This document shows, one piece after another, positions 46,065 to 56,747 of a DNA stretch of 64,000 bases. Each line of letters opens with the position of its first letter. Position 1 is the stretch's first letter. This DNA is from Thalassia testudinum (lineage: Eukaryota; Streptophyta; Magnoliopsida; Alismatales; Hydrocharitaceae). The notes under the pieces are model-generated. The model saw only the letters and a program-made list of their open reading frames with translations, ran no database searches and was not told where the DNA came from. A program made the position numbers and the translations under genes. Location of the stretch: NCBI GenBank assembly GCA_037157565.1, contig JAZHRO010000019.1, forward strand, positions 61,936,501-62,000,500, in the 5' to 3' direction.

Positions 46065-46628
46065 TGTCATTCCAAAAATAGAAACTCGTTTGATTATTCG
46101 TCTGTACTCCACGTCTATTGCACCTTGAGTTCGGCCTTAGACCAGTCGATCTCACCTCTGGTACACGTATCAGAGCTTGAAATTATACACAAAAGTCATT
46201 TCCGACCCATTCACCCACCCGATGTATCCTGTTCTAAGACCCTAAACCCAATGTTTGCACCTCAAAACACGCCTGTAATAACGCCTTCTTGTGCTATTTT
46301 CTAGCATTAACATTGCATAATAGGATCCTGTAATCGCATTTGTAAAAACACTTGCATGCATGCATTTTATCAAGAGAGGAAGAGGAGTGAAACAATCGCC
46401 TGCATAGTTACATTTTTATTCAAGTGCCTCCTTGCAAAATCACCCTTTTTTTATTTTTCCTCTTGATTTCTTCTTTTCTCTCCTTCCCGCGGCTGCACTC
46501 TTCCCGCAGCTGCATGCAGCAGCCACGCAGCACTTCTTCCCGTCACTTCTCCCTACCAACGCCGCTCCCTATAGCTGCAACTCGCACACCCTCTCCCTGC
46601 TGCAGCCGGCACGCCACTCTCTCCTCCT

Positions 46629-46638
46629 CTATAAGTAG
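46629..46638 (+). promoter_or_regulatory. TATA-like box of the solo LTR
   Basis: CTATAAGTAG followed by GCTGCAGCTTCATCC and the GC-rich part. Confidence 0.45.
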
Positions 46639-46905
46639 CTGCAGCTTCATCCTCGCAAGAGAGGCTGCTGCAGCAACAAAAAACCAGCAGCCATCTTCTC
46701 CACCACTTTCCCCTCCCATACGTCGGCCCTCCGTCGAGGAGGCACCCGGCGAGCAGGAGAACCCACTATTGTGCACACCACCACAGTGGGAGCACCACCG
46801 CCCAGCTCTTCGACGAGCCGGTGGGCGTGGTGCATTCCCTCGCTTCATTTTTTTTTTCTCTTTAACGCCATTGCCGCCGCTCCAAGCTTCGAAGCTTGAA
46901 GCCAC

Positions 46906-46928
46906 GGCAGCAGCAGCAGCAGCAGCAG
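46906..46928 (+). repeat. CAG trinucleotide repeat
   Basis: About seven CAG units in a GC-rich part of the solo LTR. Confidence 0.85.
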
Positions 46929-47322
46929 GTCCTCCCGCTCCTCCGCGACCGTCCCCGCAGTCGCTCACCGCCTCCGCGCGCGTCTGCAGGGCGTTCCCCG
47001 CCTCCGTCTCCGTTCTGTCCGCCTCGCAGTTGCACCTGTAGCCGTCCGCCGCGCGCACTGCAGCGGCCGGCTACGGCCTCGCGCCGCCCCCTGCCCTCCT
47101 CCGCGACCCTCCGCGACCACCTGCAGACCTCCTCCACGCTCGCTCCTCCTCGCCTTCGCCCGCCCGTCGCCTTCGCGCACGCCTGCAGGAACCCTACACG
47201 AAGCCGCGCCCGCACCCGCCGTCTGCAGACGTCTGCCTCCGCCTTCAGACGACGCGGCGTCAGACGTCCGCCGGAGGCGGCAGACGTCTTAACTCGTGCG
47301 TCCGCGATCTCTCGCTTGCCCG

Positions 47323-47494
47323 CTCTCTCTCTCTGCTGATCTCTCCCGCCCGCTCCCGCTCTCTCTCTCACGTATTCTCTCTCTCTCTCTCTTTTTTACT
47401 CACTAACAGACACACACTCACAGCAACGCACACACACACACATTCACCGACGCACACACACCTATACCAACACATACACACACACTCACACACT
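47323..47494 (+). repeat. CT-rich then CA-rich microsatellites
   Basis: CTCTCT runs (47323-47391) pass into CACACA runs (47404-47494). Confidence 0.85.
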
Positions 47495-47521
47495 TATAGT
47501 AATATATATATAAATATATAT

Positions 47522-47578
<57 letters not shown>

Positions 47579-47880
47579 GTATATCTATATAGTTATGTAT
47601 ACATACACATATATATAATATATATACATATATATAATTTATATATATATATATATCTACTTATATATACATCTATATACTTATACATATACTTATATAT
47701 ATATAGACATATATACTTATATACATATATATATATATATACATATCTATATACATATATATATACATATATATACACATATATATCTATATATATATAT
47801 ATCTATACATATATAACTATACATTTATATATATATATAGATATATTTACTTATATACATACATATGTACATATATTTTC
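47495..47880 (+). repeat. Long TA microsatellite
   Basis: About 385 bases of TATATA with CA, TC and TT interruptions. A shorter second block lies at 48090-48125. The frame 47593-47778 is only this repeat. Confidence 0.92.
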
Positions 47881-48595
47881 ATGTTATTTATTATACGCTG
47901 CATCGCGGGAATATCTGCACCAGTTGCTGATATTCCCTGATACACGCGTACAAAAAAAGCGTGGTCCCATACATCATCCATCCTCCATCCACACTCCCCG
48001 CGGCACCTAGTCGTGTTGGTTGCGTCTCTCTAGACGTCGACTGACTCGACATAGTGCTACACTCCATCGCCACCTCCACCCCCACCCCTTTATATATATA
48101 CTACATATATATATATATATACATACTATATTTACTTTCTGTCTATTTGCTTTTCTGTTAGTAAAAAGATAAAAAAAATACATAAAAAAGAAAAGATAAT
48201 CTTTGACTTGCAGGTACCTCGTCTTGCGAGTAGCAAGACTTGTTTTGGGACTCTATTTGGCTAAAAGCCAAGGACACAATTTTGAGGGTGTGCCTCAAGA
48301 ACAAGGATTACCATAAAAAACCTAAATAAGAAAAACACCAAAAACACAATAAACGAACGGAAGAGACGCGTTTTAAGGAAAACATAGAAACTCGACTTTA
48401 ACCCCACTTCCCTGTGTTCGACCCTGGGCCTAAAAGTGACAAGATAAAATCAATTAGGCTAGGTTAAAAATTTTGTAAAGAGATGGTTAGGTCTGAATTA
48501 GGTTAACCACTATACATATTTTAACGATAAAAACATCATATTAACAACCTATCCGGGCCGACCCATCACCCAACACTATTTCACACCCTCCGTTT

Positions 48596-48631
48596 ACAAT
48601 GACATTGCAAAACATAGGCATGGGGGTGTGG
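48596..48631 (+). promoter_or_regulatory. Internal stem-loop plus G-tract cassette of A
   Basis: CAATG-A-CATTG followed by AAAACATAGGCATGGGGGTG. It matches 19321-19352 of D. The loop is shorter than in D, so the hairpin is weaker here. Confidence 0.6.
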
Positions 48632-49910
48632 TAAAGTGCATACATACAGAACCAAGGAAAAGTCAGAAGGATTCTCACAAAAAAATTCACACATGTCAAA
48701 AACACAAAAAAAAATTGAAAAATTATGGAAAAGAACAAAAAAATGGAGGGAGGAAATTTTGTGAGCCACATAATCATGAGGAGGAAAAGAGCAAAAAGAC
48801 AAAAAGGAGCACAAAATGAAAAAGAAAAAGTGATGGTCATTAGTAAAAGATTAAGGAATTAACCGAAGTTCTAGACCACATCAAGAAAAGAGAAAAATGA
48901 TAGAAAAGTGCTATTGAGACAAAAAGAGATTAGCAGGAACGCTGATCTTAAGCCTTTTGGGCAAGACTCTTAGGCTTAAAAATTCAAGTATCTACTAAGC
49001 TCTGGATAATCCTCAAGAGGTTGGGGAAAATGAGAAGCTTAAGTATTAGGTCTAAGGCTTAGGGAGTATTAAGCCTCGTTAGCTGACTTTCGATTTGCGG
49101 GACTCAGTAACCTAAGCACCCCAATCCACACACAGTCTGGTTTAGTGTACATAACTGTCAAAATCACGCAAAAGCGTTTACTGTTCTAAAAAAGTTGCAT
49201 AGATTAGGAGCGGCCTATCAACACAAGTTGATTTGGACGAGTTCCTGGCACGGAGAGGTGGAAAATTCCCCTTGAAGATGTGTAACAACATATCATCTCC
49301 TATGTGCTTGTCTGTTAGGATATTTAAATATCCTATCGGGGGCATGTAAGCACTCTGCTGGTTCAGATACCATGGGCGGCATTATCACAAAATGTCGATT
49401 GCCAGGGTCTGGATTTAGCCACGGAACGCCATGGGCGGGATTATATCGAAATCTCGAAAGCCAGGGTTCTGGGGGTTGCCGTGGGCAGTGCTATCACGAA
49501 GCATCGATTGCCAGGGACCTATGAGGATTGATGATGGGGATGAGGAATCCAATACAGACTGTGTTGAGAAGCCAATCTAAAGCTAGAAAAGAGAGAGAAA
49601 ACTCTCCAAACAAATAAATCTTCTGTCTCTCTCTTACAAAAATGCACTGCAAACTAAACCAAGGCTAAAAATGTCTCAAGCACGGGTGCTTTAACCACGA
49701 TGTCCAACAAACCCTAGGATAGTTTCTGTGGGCCTTAAAAACCTTTGCAAAGGACTGAGGCTAAAGCGGGTTAGGTTTGAATTTTGGTTGATACTTGACT
49801 ACCTCTAGGCCTATTATCAGCATTCTGATCTAATCAACATAAAAAGAAAAGCTTTTATCATAACTGGTGACAGAAACTCAGCGTCTAGAGCAAAAGTTAA
49901 AACCTTGAAA
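48632..49910 (+). other. 3' non-coding module of A
   Basis: No coding (48541-48840 on minus and 48628-48819 on + are low-complexity). It contains three imperfect copies of a 44-base unit (49369-49412, 49428-49472, 49477-49520) sharing GCC(A/G)TGGGC and GCCAGGG. Confidence 0.55.
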
Positions 49911-49948
49911 TTTTGCTAAGGGACTAGCAAAAGTTAGGCATGGGGGTA
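49911..49948 (+). promoter_or_regulatory. Terminal stem-loop and polypurine tract of A
   Basis: TTTTGCTA and TAGCAAAA form an 8-bp stem around AGGGAC (49911-49932), followed by AGGCATGGGGGTA (49936-49948) next to the 3' LTR. Confidence 0.75.
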
Positions 49949-52771
49949 TGATAAGACCCTTATCATGAGCCCTAACTAGCTCATTTTGACCTAAGAAAGA
50001 GAATAAGAGCTCCTACATAACCTAGAGAAGGACCAAATTCAAGGAATTAATGTTTTAAGAAGAAAACATGAAACAAAGGTTAAAACTGTAATTTTACCAT
50101 TGCAGTACATAAACCCGATTTCTTAGAGGCAAAACATAGGTCAAATGGTCTGAATAAGATAAAAAGTGGGTTGGTTCAACCAGAAATGGGTGCATGTGCA
50201 GTCTAGGAATTAAATGACATTTTGTAACCCTAAAATAGACCTGCTTAATTCCACAAGGTTCTAGACAAAATAAAAATCAACTAAGCTCTCTAAAATTCAT
50301 GGAACAATATCCCCAAGGGTTTAGAACCTTCAAATTGGCCTTTGGAACCTATTTTGACCTAGAGTGGGGTCCCAACTCATTATTTGAACAAATTTGGATT
50401 TTTGTGTAAAATGTCCAGTCAAACATGGTCAAACCTAAAATCCAACTTCACCATTGGATTCCTTAGGTCCAAATTATGTTTATACCAAAATTTGGACCTA
50501 AGGGGAGGTCATCTTGACCTACTTTGCAAAATAGTCCACCTAATTACATTCAGGCCCGTAACTTTTGAAAACTCTTGCACAGACCCCCCTAACTTTCTCG
50601 CCACTCTTACAATCAGGTCCCTCCTCCATTAATGGGGAGAAATCCTACTCCGACAAGGAATGGAGGGGGAGTACTCCCCGATTCCTCAGAGATCTCTTCC
50701 CAAATTTGGAAGGGAGATTCTCTAAGGAATTCCCTTCCATCTGAGCATAATCACCAGATCTGAATTGCACCAGTCTCTTATGTAAAAGCTTGAGAGATTT
50801 GGGTATCCAACTGATTTCCATCTCCGACAAGGACTCTTGCGCTTGGAAGCTTGTCTTCCAAGCACAAGAGCCCCTGCCAATGCCTATAAAAGGATCTCAA
50901 CTCCGGCCGCATCTCTTCAGCTCGACTTGGCCGAAGCTTCACCCCAATTTCATCTCCTTCTCCTCTGGTTGGGAGTCTAGTGAGCTCCGACGAGCCCCCC
51001 TCCTCTTTCTCGTCACTCTGCCACACTACTAGTGGCAGAGCAGCCTTCAGCATCTTCCTTCACGTCGTGCAACACCCGCGTGCGCGCCTCTAGCCCCTTC
51101 ATCGTCGCCGCTACCCCTCCACTGGACATCATCTTCTTCGGCGATAGCAGGTACAGCCAGCCGCCATCTCTCCTCCTTCGTCCACTTAGCTAGGTTAGAA
51201 TTAGTCCTCTCTATCCCCTCTTCAATTCCCTTCTTTCTATTTCCCCTTTTTGACCCCTCACAGCCACTGTCCACCACCATCTTCTCCATCTTCGGCCACC
51301 GGTCGGGGAGGCGCTTCCACCGCTTCGCACCTCCACATGCCTCGCCAGACACCTCACCACCTCCGCCATCGTTCTCTAATCACCTTCTGCCCATCCATCG
51401 ACCACCATCACCTCCTTAAATGTCCCCCGACCAAACCCATATGCACGGCCATAGGGTGACCTAGGCAAGCACGCCTAGGCCACCCTGTGCCTTGCCACCC
51501 GCTGTCTCACCTTCACGAAGACACGGCGAAGCTCCTCATGTGTTTTAATGGGGTTGCAAGACTATATTCATGAACTTCAGGTCGACACCCCCTTTCTCCA
51601 TTGACGCACGGAGCAAGAAGCTTGCAGTAGAGCTCCAGGTCGTGTGCCCCATGCATAAGGGTCCGAAGTGAAGCGGGATGAGTGTGCGAACTCACATAGC
51701 CAGGAAATTGGCTTAGCAAGCGACCGGAGCTGTGGCAATTGAAGAAGGTCTCCTGTGGGAGCGAGCGCAGAAGCAGTTCGTGAACTTAAGAGCGTAGTGA
51801 GCACCTTAAATTGAATTTGTGTTTTCAGTTGTCTGCCTCCAGTACACAGGGGTGAGGTCCCTCACCCTCACTCACCCACTTCTCGTCTGCTATCTGTCCC
51901 CGCGGACCTGGCACCTAACCCGATTTACCTAGACCTAGCACTCCTCACACACTACACTACGCTGGTGCGTCTGGACCCGGGGCACGCGATACTCGACTCC
52001 ATTACCTGGCTCTTGGAGATGTATCAAAGAGAGAAATGGAGAGAGAGACATAGGGGAGGGTAGGGGATAGGTTTTGCTTATGTGTGCATGCGCAGGGAAG
52101 AAGAAGAGAAGAAGGAAGAGAAGGCGCAGCTGAGGTGAAGCTAAGCTGGGAAGGAAGAACACTTAGCCATAGAAAGGAAGGACAAAGAGAAGAAGAGAAA
52201 GTCAGAGGAGAGCTAAGGTTGAAGGAAATCAAGGCTGAAGCCAAGGAAGGAAAAGGAAGAAGAAGAAAGGAAGAAGCCAAGGAAAGGAGCAGCACTGTAG
52301 CAGAGGTGCGGCTGAGGAAGAAAGAAGAAGGCCACAGAAGAAGGAGAAAGGCACTGTGCAAGAGAAGAAAGAAAGAGACAAGGAAGAAGAGCTGCAGACG
52401 GCCAAAGTCAAAGAAGAATAGAAGAGCTGAGGAAAGCTAGAGATAAAGAAAGAAGAAGAAGAAAAGAAAGAAGAGAAAGCAGAAAGAAGGGCGATCATTT
52501 AAGAAGTCTGATCATAGAATCAGACGTCCAATTCTTCTATTTTTGCTACAATTTTAGTTCATAAGCTCTTGCATTTATATTCTGAATTATGTTTTGAGTA
52601 ACTCTAAGTGTTCAATTACATTATTGAGATTAGTGAATAAATTCCATTTGCTCCTTGTGTTTGACCTCGGATACTTAGGTTTTTGAGTAATAAATTCTTA
52701 TTTGTTTTCGAGGCGATTTCATCTATACTACAATGCGACATCTTTAAAACCACGGTCTCGCCTCGTCAACA
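49949..52771 (+). repeat. 3' LTR of A
   Basis: 2823 bp, starts TGATAAGACCCTTATCATGA and ends CGTCAACA. It lacks a 20-odd-base block near 41880-41900 of the left LTR and has several other small gaps. TATA box at 50884-50893. Confidence 0.94.
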
Positions 52772-52776
52772 CCTCG

Positions 52777-54010
52777 CCACCATGCCCTAAACCTCCACCT
52801 CAACCACCCGCACAAAAGCCCTAACATCTCCCCTCCTATTACTCATCCTAACACCCCAACAACTGACCCACTGCTGCATCACCATCTTCAACCTCTGCAC
52901 AACACCATACTCCCTTTCACGGCATGCCACCGCCACCCACACATTCGTCGTGGTTCGGCGAAGGTCCTGAAGTATTTTAACTTGGTTGCAAGGCCGTATT
53001 CTTGTTTTTAGGTGTCCATGCTGGAGCTTTGCCACCATCATCCTCGCAACCTTCGTTCTTAGTGTTCAAGGCCAAGCGAAGGCTTCCATGCACACGCCCA
53101 GTTGGTTAATTAGGTACCACACTACCTAGCCGTTGTTCCAATTAAGGAGACATTCACTTGCTGCAGCACATGAAGGATGTGGGACATTTAGTCCCACATC
53201 GTTAACATAGGAGCACTTGGAGTGCTATAAATTGATTTTGTCTCTGTGCCTTACTGCCTCCTAACACAGGGTGAGCTCCCATATCCTCACTCACTTGACA
53301 CACCTAACCCAAGCACACCTCGGCTGTGACACTTACTCACACAACCCTGGTCCTAGGTATGCGGACGCCTGACACCCGATTACTCGAGCATATGACCGGA
53401 CATTGAGAAAGAGAGGGAAGAGAGAGAGCACGGGGTAGGGGGTTTTGTTCTTTTGTGCATTGGCTAACACTTAGCAAAAATTCGAGCCCCTTCTCCTGTG
53501 CTTGGAGAAGAGAAGAAGAGGCCGAAGAAGAGGACTGTAGAAGAAGAAGAGAAAGAGAAGGGCAAGATAGAAGAAGACTCATTGAACACTGTAGCTTCTG
53601 AGTACTTAAGCCGTCTGGTTGAAAGTTCTGTCGTTTGATTGTGCACTTTGCACTAAAGCTTGTGTGGATTTAAAGTGGTTGATACTATTCATTTATTTAG
53701 ATCATTAAGTAATTATTATATATGTATCTAAGCTAATAATTGGTGATTCAAATCACCATTATTTTGTCTTAGATGTTTTTTTGCCTCATTAGATTCTTGA
53801 TATACTCATGTGCTACATTGAATATTAGTTTTGAGTAATTATTTATTCTCATTTATATTATTTGTTGAGATTAGCACGTGAATTTCATATTTTCTCCCTG
53901 TGTTAGATCTCAGACTTAAATTCGAGTAATAAATTATATTTGTTGATTGAGCGATTTAGAGGATACTACAACAAATGCATATTTAAATCTCCTCATTCGC
54001 ACGTTCAACA
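52777..54010 (+). repeat. 5' LTR of B, second part
   Basis: Resumes after the CCTCG duplication and runs to CAACA at 54010. It contains TCCCTGTGTTAGATCTCAG (53895-53913), a changed LTR-end signature, and a short purine tract (53400-53580). Confidence 0.88.
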
Positions 54011-54013
54011 TTT

Positions 54014-54031
54014 TGGCATCATTGCCAGGGA
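54014..54031 (+). promoter_or_regulatory. tRNA-Asp primer-binding site of B
   Basis: TGGCATCATTGCCAGGGA, three bases after the LTR end; a few changes from the tRNA-Asp complement. Confidence 0.85.
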
Positions 54032-54166
54032 GCAACGCGTAATTCACTGCTATTCTCTATTTTATATGATTATATTTGAGTACTAACTTGCCCTGTTTGA
54101 TTTCTTGTGATTTTGCGAGATATATCACAAGGCAATCTTCTGTGCAAAATAGCCACTCCAGGGCAG

Positions 54167-55091
54167 GTAACTTTTCTATTCTTCCATAGTCAACCTCTTA
54201 ATCTTAGGAAGAGAAAAGAAAAGAAACAATCAATTAGGAATCACCTGCCTTATTTTTATAGTAATTATCATTTAAAAAGGTAAGTTTCCTGATTTGCAAA
54301 CAAATTTCATATATGATTGAAGCTTGAAACGATTTTGTTAGAAATTCCCTACGTTATTTTCCTGAACCTATTAGGGACTATGCTTAAATTCTAAATCACT
54401 TTGGGCTAACATCTTTATTGCTTGAAGCCCAAGGTGAACAAGTTAAGATCAAATTGGATGCAGAATAGAGCCAATTAAGGTTTCAATTTTAGTGTTTTGT
54501 AGTGCTAGTTCACACTTGCCTGCAAAAAAAGAAATAACCCTCCCGCATTCATGTGCTACTCACGCCCATGGTTGAAAAGATCTAAGAAAAACCTTAAAAT
54601 CAGGCTCTAATTTCACTTGAATCCTAAAATCTTGGACCTAATAACTTGAGAGTCAATTCAGGGTGATTTCTAGGTCTTAACCTAGATTTCATTCTGCCAT
54701 CTTTAGGGCAAGTCAGGTGAGTTGGTCTACCTAGTAGGCCAACCAACCTCCAAATTAGGTCACAAGTCAAATTAACTTTTAATTAAGTGGAATTAAAGGC
54801 ACAAATTAGGACTTAAAATTGGTAGACTTAAGAGGTCAAGTTATCCATTCTGGTCTACCTGGACCCTCAGTGACAAGGAAGGTTGGGTAGGGGAAACCCT
54901 GTAACCCGTGGGGATGCTCTACCGTGTAGGGGTCTTTGCGGGGCTCTCTCTTCCTGGCTGCCCAGGTAATTCTCAAGTGGATGACTTTCTGATCCAGGGG
55001 TATCATCCACCCCAAACCTCTATAGTCATCCAAAAATCTTTGGGTGCCTTGATTGAGTCCAACAACATCCAGTCCCTCATCTTTTCTCTAG
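54167..55091 (+). other. Probable leader intron of B
   Basis: Donor GGGCAG then GTAACTTTTC (54167), acceptor CTCATCTTTTCTCTAG (55091). Place and length match Ath1. Confidence 0.45.
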
Positions 55092-55193
55092 TGCACATAC
55101 ACAGATCATCTTAGGGATTTCTATCTGATCAAATCAACTGCAATCTAATCTTGAGTTTGATTCTGCATCTTGATTCCACCACTTGATTCAAAA

Positions 55194-56747
55194 ATGTAGC
55201 CTGGCTATATAGGAAGACTGTTTAAGAAACTTGAGTTCCAAATGAGCATGAAAGAAAAGATAATTTAGAATTCTTATAGAAACCATGAAGAATATTATAA
55301 AAGGGATATTCAGGAAAAACTTTTGAAAACAATAGACATCATCGCAAACTGTGTAGGGATAATATGGACACAAATGAACCACGGTTCAACTCGGGATAAT
55401 CTACTAGCAGAACACAGTGAATTGGTGAAATTACACAACAATGAGTGTCTGCAATGTTGGTCAAGCCCTTCATTTTCAGAAAAACTCCAGGAATCTTTAG
55501 AAATACGGGGAGAATTGCTGAATAGGTTATATAGAACCATTATAAAAAATACCCGTCAGAAGTTAATAAAACATCATGGAGTGAATCTAATGATCAACAC
55601 AATTCCCCAAATCCCAGGTTTGATGATCATAGTTGTTATGGCCCCCAACCTAGATGAATTCAGATTCAAATTTCATAATAATTGACATTCCTGACCTTGA
55701 GACGGGTTGGGAGGATCCGATTACAGGTGTTCACAATTTTGAGCCAGCCCTAGAAAATCAAGAGCTTGATTCATTGAGCTTAGATTTCCCAGACACCTAT
55801 GATACTAAGAGTGAATCAGAACCCCTCGAGGGTGTAAATTTCATCCCTTATTCTGAAAAGGTGACTCTCGAGAGCAATTTTGACATCTCTATAGAGCCCA
55901 ACCTAGATTCTAGTGATCCAACCCACACCCTTAACCTAGAATCTAGATCTGAGCCTTATTGGGATGATTATAAGGCCCCGTGTAATGGAAGCCAGATTTT
56001 GAATTTGGATTATGATTCTGGGCATGTATATTATGAGTGCACCTCTTTAACCTCCTCAGAGATACAGATTGATTTTTTGAAAGTCATGCCGATCTACGAT
56101 ATAGAAACCGAGGAGCTGGAAGAGTTGGGTTTTGATTGGATTTCTCTACAAGCCAAGAACCCGAGCCCATGCCTAATAGGGACACCTTTTTGAGTTCGGA
56201 TTTTGAAATTAGGTTAGATCCAAGTTAGGTTGCTGATTGTCCACATTTTGAATTATTCTGTGGTGGAACCCCTGATCTAGAATTAGGTTCAGAACACGAT
56301 CTTCGCAAGTTCTTTGACGATTTCGAATCTTACACTGATTTCGGAGAGCCTTTGTTTCGTGACGGCTACGAGCCAATCTACGACCTCAGCATCCACGATC
56401 CATTCTTCAACTCTAACTCTGAGGTCTCTGATCCCAAGATCATTAATTCAAAATCAGGTTCCACTGAGATGGAATCATTCCTTTTTGATCCTCCGGAATT
56501 AGAAACAGTAATTGCCGAGAGTGTCTACAATCCAGTGTTCGAATCTTTCCTTGACTCAGATTCCCATAACCCTCTAAATACTCTTCAGGCATTTACATTT
56601 GATTTTGATGGCCATTATAAGGACTCTTCAGATGATCCTACCATGGAATCCTTCCTAGAGGAGCCCCCCCACACAATTTTTATTGATACTACCTCTTCTA
56701 CACATATAGATCCTTCCAAAACCTGTTCTCAACCCCAACTTGCAACT
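55194..56747 (+). pseudogene. ORF-X of B: acidic protein of unknown function, cut by C
   Basis: The first part is badly decayed (readable as 55323-55685, with VKLHNNECLQCW against EKLHYLEYLQCM in A). 55654-56193 is open: PLEGVNFIPYSEKVTLE, LESRSEPYWDDYKAP, IDFLKVMPIYDIETEELEEL. After a shift, 56352-56747 continues: EPIYDLSIHDPFFNSNSEV, MESFLFDPPELE, NPLNTLQAFTFDF, MESFLEEPPHTIFI. The pieces align with A along the whole length. The C-terminus is lost at 56747. The function is unknown; the strongly acidic composition is kept between the copies. Confidence 0.7.

Larger units (their letters stand above)
46065..48544 (+). repeat. Solo LTR inside A (borders approximate)
   Basis: The layout is that of an LTR without an interior: TATA-like CTATAAGTAG at 46629, a GC-rich transcribed part (46640-47340), microsatellites, and the LTR-end signature CCCTGTGTTCGACCCTGGGC (48410-48429) about 115 bases before the right border. 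CAACC occurs at 46060-46064 and 48545-48549 and may be the target duplication; then the LTR would begin TGTCATTCC but end in AA instead of CA. Another possible start is TGTAATAACG at 46274. No primer site follows the right border. The frames at 46424-47371 are GC-rich and open by composition only. Confidence 0.5.
40079..52771 (+). mobile_element. Element A: non-autonomous Athila-related LTR retrotransposon
   Basis: LTRs 40079-42885 and 49949-52771 (TG...CA), with perfect target duplication CCTCG at 40074-40078 and 52772-52776. It lies inside the LTR of its relative B. The interior has a tRNA-Asp primer site, leader, ORF-X, a GGGAGGCAACC motif, a nested solo LTR, an internal stem-loop/G-tract cassette, a 3' non-coding module and a terminal cassette. 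There are no gag, protease, RT, RNase H or integrase motifs. Confidence 0.94.
38686..56747 (+). mobile_element. Element B: non-autonomous Athila-related element, interrupted by A and C
   Basis: 5' LTR in two parts (38686-40078, 52777-54010; 2627 bp when joined), tRNA-Asp primer site, leader with probable intron, and an ORF-X copy up to 56747, where C starts. The 3' half lies beyond the window. The five bases before the LTR are ATGTA; the matching right copy cannot be seen. Confidence 0.88.

Noticed and set aside
46424..47371. Long overlapping frames on both strands (205, 171, 169, 147 codons)
   Set aside because: GC-rich, Ala/Arg/Pro-rich on all frames, between a TATA-like box and microsatellites of a solo LTR; no known motif.
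47593..47778. Frame of Tyr/Ile repeats on minus
   Set aside because: Translation of the TA microsatellite.
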